Notes under the pieces: model-generated
The model's input: only the letters and a program-made list of their open reading frames with translations
Told to the model about the DNA's origin: nothing
Databases searched by the model: none
Translations under genes and position numbers: made by a program
Shown here: positions 51,316 through 52,712 of the stretch, in pieces
Layout: each line of letters opens with the position of its first letter
Numbering within the stretch: the stretch's first letter is position 1
Assembly (NCBI GenBank): GCA_025462835.1
Contig: JAOAPH010000060.1
Location: 1-52,712, forward strand
DNA length: 52,712 bases
Direction: 5' to 3'
Origin: Candidatus Angelobacter sp.
GTDB lineage: Bacteria; Acidobacteriota; Terriglobia; Terriglobales; Acidobacteriaceae

Positions 51316-52712
51316 ATGAGCCCGCGGAAATGTTGTTTGCTGCTACTAGTGTGCCTTGTGTCTGCTTTAGGTTTCAGCCAATCCAATTTTGACCATCGAC
51401 AATTTGCAGGTCCAGTGAATGCAACCCTGCGATCGCAAGTAGATCTCAACAAGGACGGAATCCCGGATCTTCTGCTGGGACTGAACGGCGGCATCGTGGT
51501 GGTGCTATCCAACGGAAATGGCGCATGGCAGACTCCGCGGCAGTACGCGGTAGGTGCCAGTTCAAGCACTGCCGAATTCGTGGTTGAGGATTTCAATAGG
51601 GACGGCAATCCTGACGTGATCTTCACAAATCGGGAAAATGCCTATTTGCTTCTAGGCAACGGTGATGGCACGTTACGCCCGCCAACCGTGATCCCGAACA
51701 CACAAAACGCCACGCGACTGGAGACTGCGGATTTCAATCGGGACGGAAAGTTGGATCTGGTTGTAGGAACGGACTTCGTACCGCAGGGTGCGGGAGACAC
51801 GCTGACGGTGAACCTGATGCTGGGCAATGGAGACGGAACCTTCGGCGCACCAAAACAGCTCTATCACGCTACTCATGAGTTTGATATATCTAACGGATTT
51901 TTCATTGCAAACGTGCTTGCCGGAGACTTCGACGCAGACGGGAAGGCTGACCTGCTTATTGATATCGGGTTCGCAGGACACGGCGGTGCGTCATCGATGT
52001 ACAACTTCTACTATGGTGACGGCGCGGGCGGTTTTAGCCAGACCGCCCCAGTGTCCCAGTTTGGTTGGCACCAGAGCAACGTAATCGATCTAAATCGGGA
52101 TGGCCGGGCTGACGTGGTGTCATCGGAGCAGCAGGGCGATTTTGGAGTGCGCATCCTCTACGGTCAGACGAACCGGACATTCACTGAAGTGCATCTTGCT
52201 GTTGGCTGCGGTGGCTATCCGCAGGTAGCGGACTACAACGGCGATGGCATCAACGACATTGCAACGCTCGGCTGCGATAGCACTGGATCGGACGTGGGCG
52301 TACAGATCATTTACGGGCAGCCGGACGGAACATTCGCGAACCCGCAATTCATTACGATCACGACCGGTTCGTCGCCATCGAACGGCCTTTCTTATGTGCT
52401 AGCAGGAGACTACAACCGCGACCGTAAGCCTGACCTGATCACTCTGCAACCCAGTAACGGTGTTTTGCATGAGGAGATCAACACGAGCAGCGGTCCCAAG
52501 TTCCCCAAATGTGTGACGCTAGCCAAACCGTACGGAATAAACTCCTGTGGGCCGGCGTCGGGATCGACAGTGGCTTCGCCGGTCAATTTCAGCGCCAGCG
52601 CTCTCTCACTCTCCCCGGTACGCAAGATGGAGGTGTGGGTGGATGGGGCCAAGAAAGTGGAGAAGTTCAATTCTTACGCGGTGTACTCCTACCTTGACCA
52701 ATCTGTCGCATT
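51316..52712 (+). CDS. Secreted VCBS/FG-GAP repeat protein (3' end cut by window)
   Basis: An open frame of 465 codons with no stop before the right edge. ATG at 51316 follows GGAGGA (51307-51312). The N-terminus is a signal peptide (SPRKCCLLLLVCLVSALGFS). At least seven calcium-binding loops of the D-x-N-x-D-G-x-x-D type follow: DLNKDGIPD, DFNRDGNPD, DFNRDGKLD, DFDADGKAD, DLNRDGRAD, DYNGDGIND and the variant DYNRDRKPD. They are spaced by about 45-70 residues, as in FG-GAP/VCBS beta-propeller blades. Near the edge the sequence changes to an Ig-like segment (MEVWVDGAKKVEKF). Such exported proteins are abundant in Acidobacteriota and probably bind calcium and surface or matrix partners. Confidence 0.88.
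   Translation, partial: MSPRKCCLLLLVCLVSALGFSQSNFDHRQFAGPVNATLRSQVDLNKDGIPDLLLGLNGGIVVVLSNGNGAWQTPRQYAVGASSSTAEFVVEDFNRDGNPDVIFTNRENAYLLLGNGDGTLRPPTVIPNTQNATRLETADFNRDGKLDLVVGTDFVPQGAGDTLTVNLMLGNGDGTFGAPKQLYHATHEFDISNGFFIANVLAGDFDADGKADLLIDIGFAGHGGASSMYNFYYGDGAGGFSQTAPVSQFGWHQSNVIDLNRDGRADVVSSEQQGDFGVRILYGQTNRTFTEVHLAVGCGGYPQVADYNGDGINDIATLGCDSTGSDVGVQIIYGQPDGTFANPQFITITTGSSPSNGLSYVLAGDYNRDRKPDLITLQPSNGVLHEEINTSSGPKFPKCVTLAKPYGINSCGPASGSTVASPVNFSASALSLSPVRKMEVWVDGAKKVEKFNSYAVYSYLDQSVA

Noticed and set aside
1-52712. CRISPR arrays, tRNA/rRNA genes, insertion sequences, prophage
   Set aside because: No regularly spaced repeats, cloverleaf-like or rRNA-like sequence, transposase, integrase or phage structural gene was found on reading either strand.

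Overview
The window looks like a chromosomal segment of a soil-type Acidobacteriota, probably class Terriglobia (relatives of Candidatus Koribacter or Terriglobus). This is inferred from family content, not from a marker gene. The pointers are a GWxTD-domain protein beside a small outer-membrane barrel with a carboxypeptidase-regulatory domain, an RNase E/G with a huge charged insertion, VCBS/FG-GAP and Ig-like secreted proteins, an NtrY/NtrX pair, and hairpin repeats in the gaps. I saw no rRNA, tRNA, CRISPR array, transposase or integrase.

Region 1 (about 0.36-23.7 kb) is an exopolysaccharide/capsule locus. Nearly all of it is read leftward, starting at a LuxR-type regulator with a degenerate receiver and a NusG-paralogue antiterminator. 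In order of transcription it encodes: a membrane-anchored SDR epimerase/dehydratase, an L-2-hydroxyglutarate oxidase-like flavoprotein, a DegT aminotransferase, an initiating sugar-phosphate transferase, a GT4 glycosyltransferase, a UDP-GlcNAc 2-epimerase, a fused Gfo/Idh/MocA oxidoreductase-WbpD-like acetyltransferase, a Wzz/BY-kinase chain-length regulator, a second GT4, an O-antigen ligase/polymerase, a MurJ/Wzx-type flippase, a WbpE-like aminotransferase, a polysaccharide deacetylase, a secreted beta-helix protein and a methyltransferase. A rightward paralogue of the beta-helix protein closes the left end. The set fits a Wzx/Wzy-type pathway using di-N-acetylated aminouronic sugars. The UDP-GlcNAc 6-dehydrogenase that pathway needs is not in the window.

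Region 2 (23.8-30.1 kb) holds the small outer-membrane barrel and the GWxTD protein (leftward), then a MacA/HlyD-type adaptor and a MacB/LolD-type ATPase (rightward). No permease follows; the pair ends at a strong bidirectional terminator.

Region 3 (30.1-41.0 kb, leftward) is the elongasome cluster mreB-mreC-mreD-mrdA-rodA. RNase E/G lies downstream and a FecR-domain envelope protein upstream.

Region 4 (41.2-47.8 kb, rightward) has an aldehyde dehydrogenase, a repeat-rich spacer, alanine dehydrogenase, and an NtrY-like kinase overlapping an NtrX-like regulator.

Region 5 (47.8-52.7 kb, rightward) is more accessory. It has an orphan protein with uracil-DNA-glycosylase-like motifs, a tightly overlapping trio (DUF2752 membrane protein, mini zinc-ribbon membrane protein, lipoprotein), a long non-coding stretch with palindromes, and a VCBS-repeat secreted protein that runs off the right edge.

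Start sites were moved inward from the longest frame where a Shine-Dalgarno or signal peptide argued for it; each entry gives the reason.
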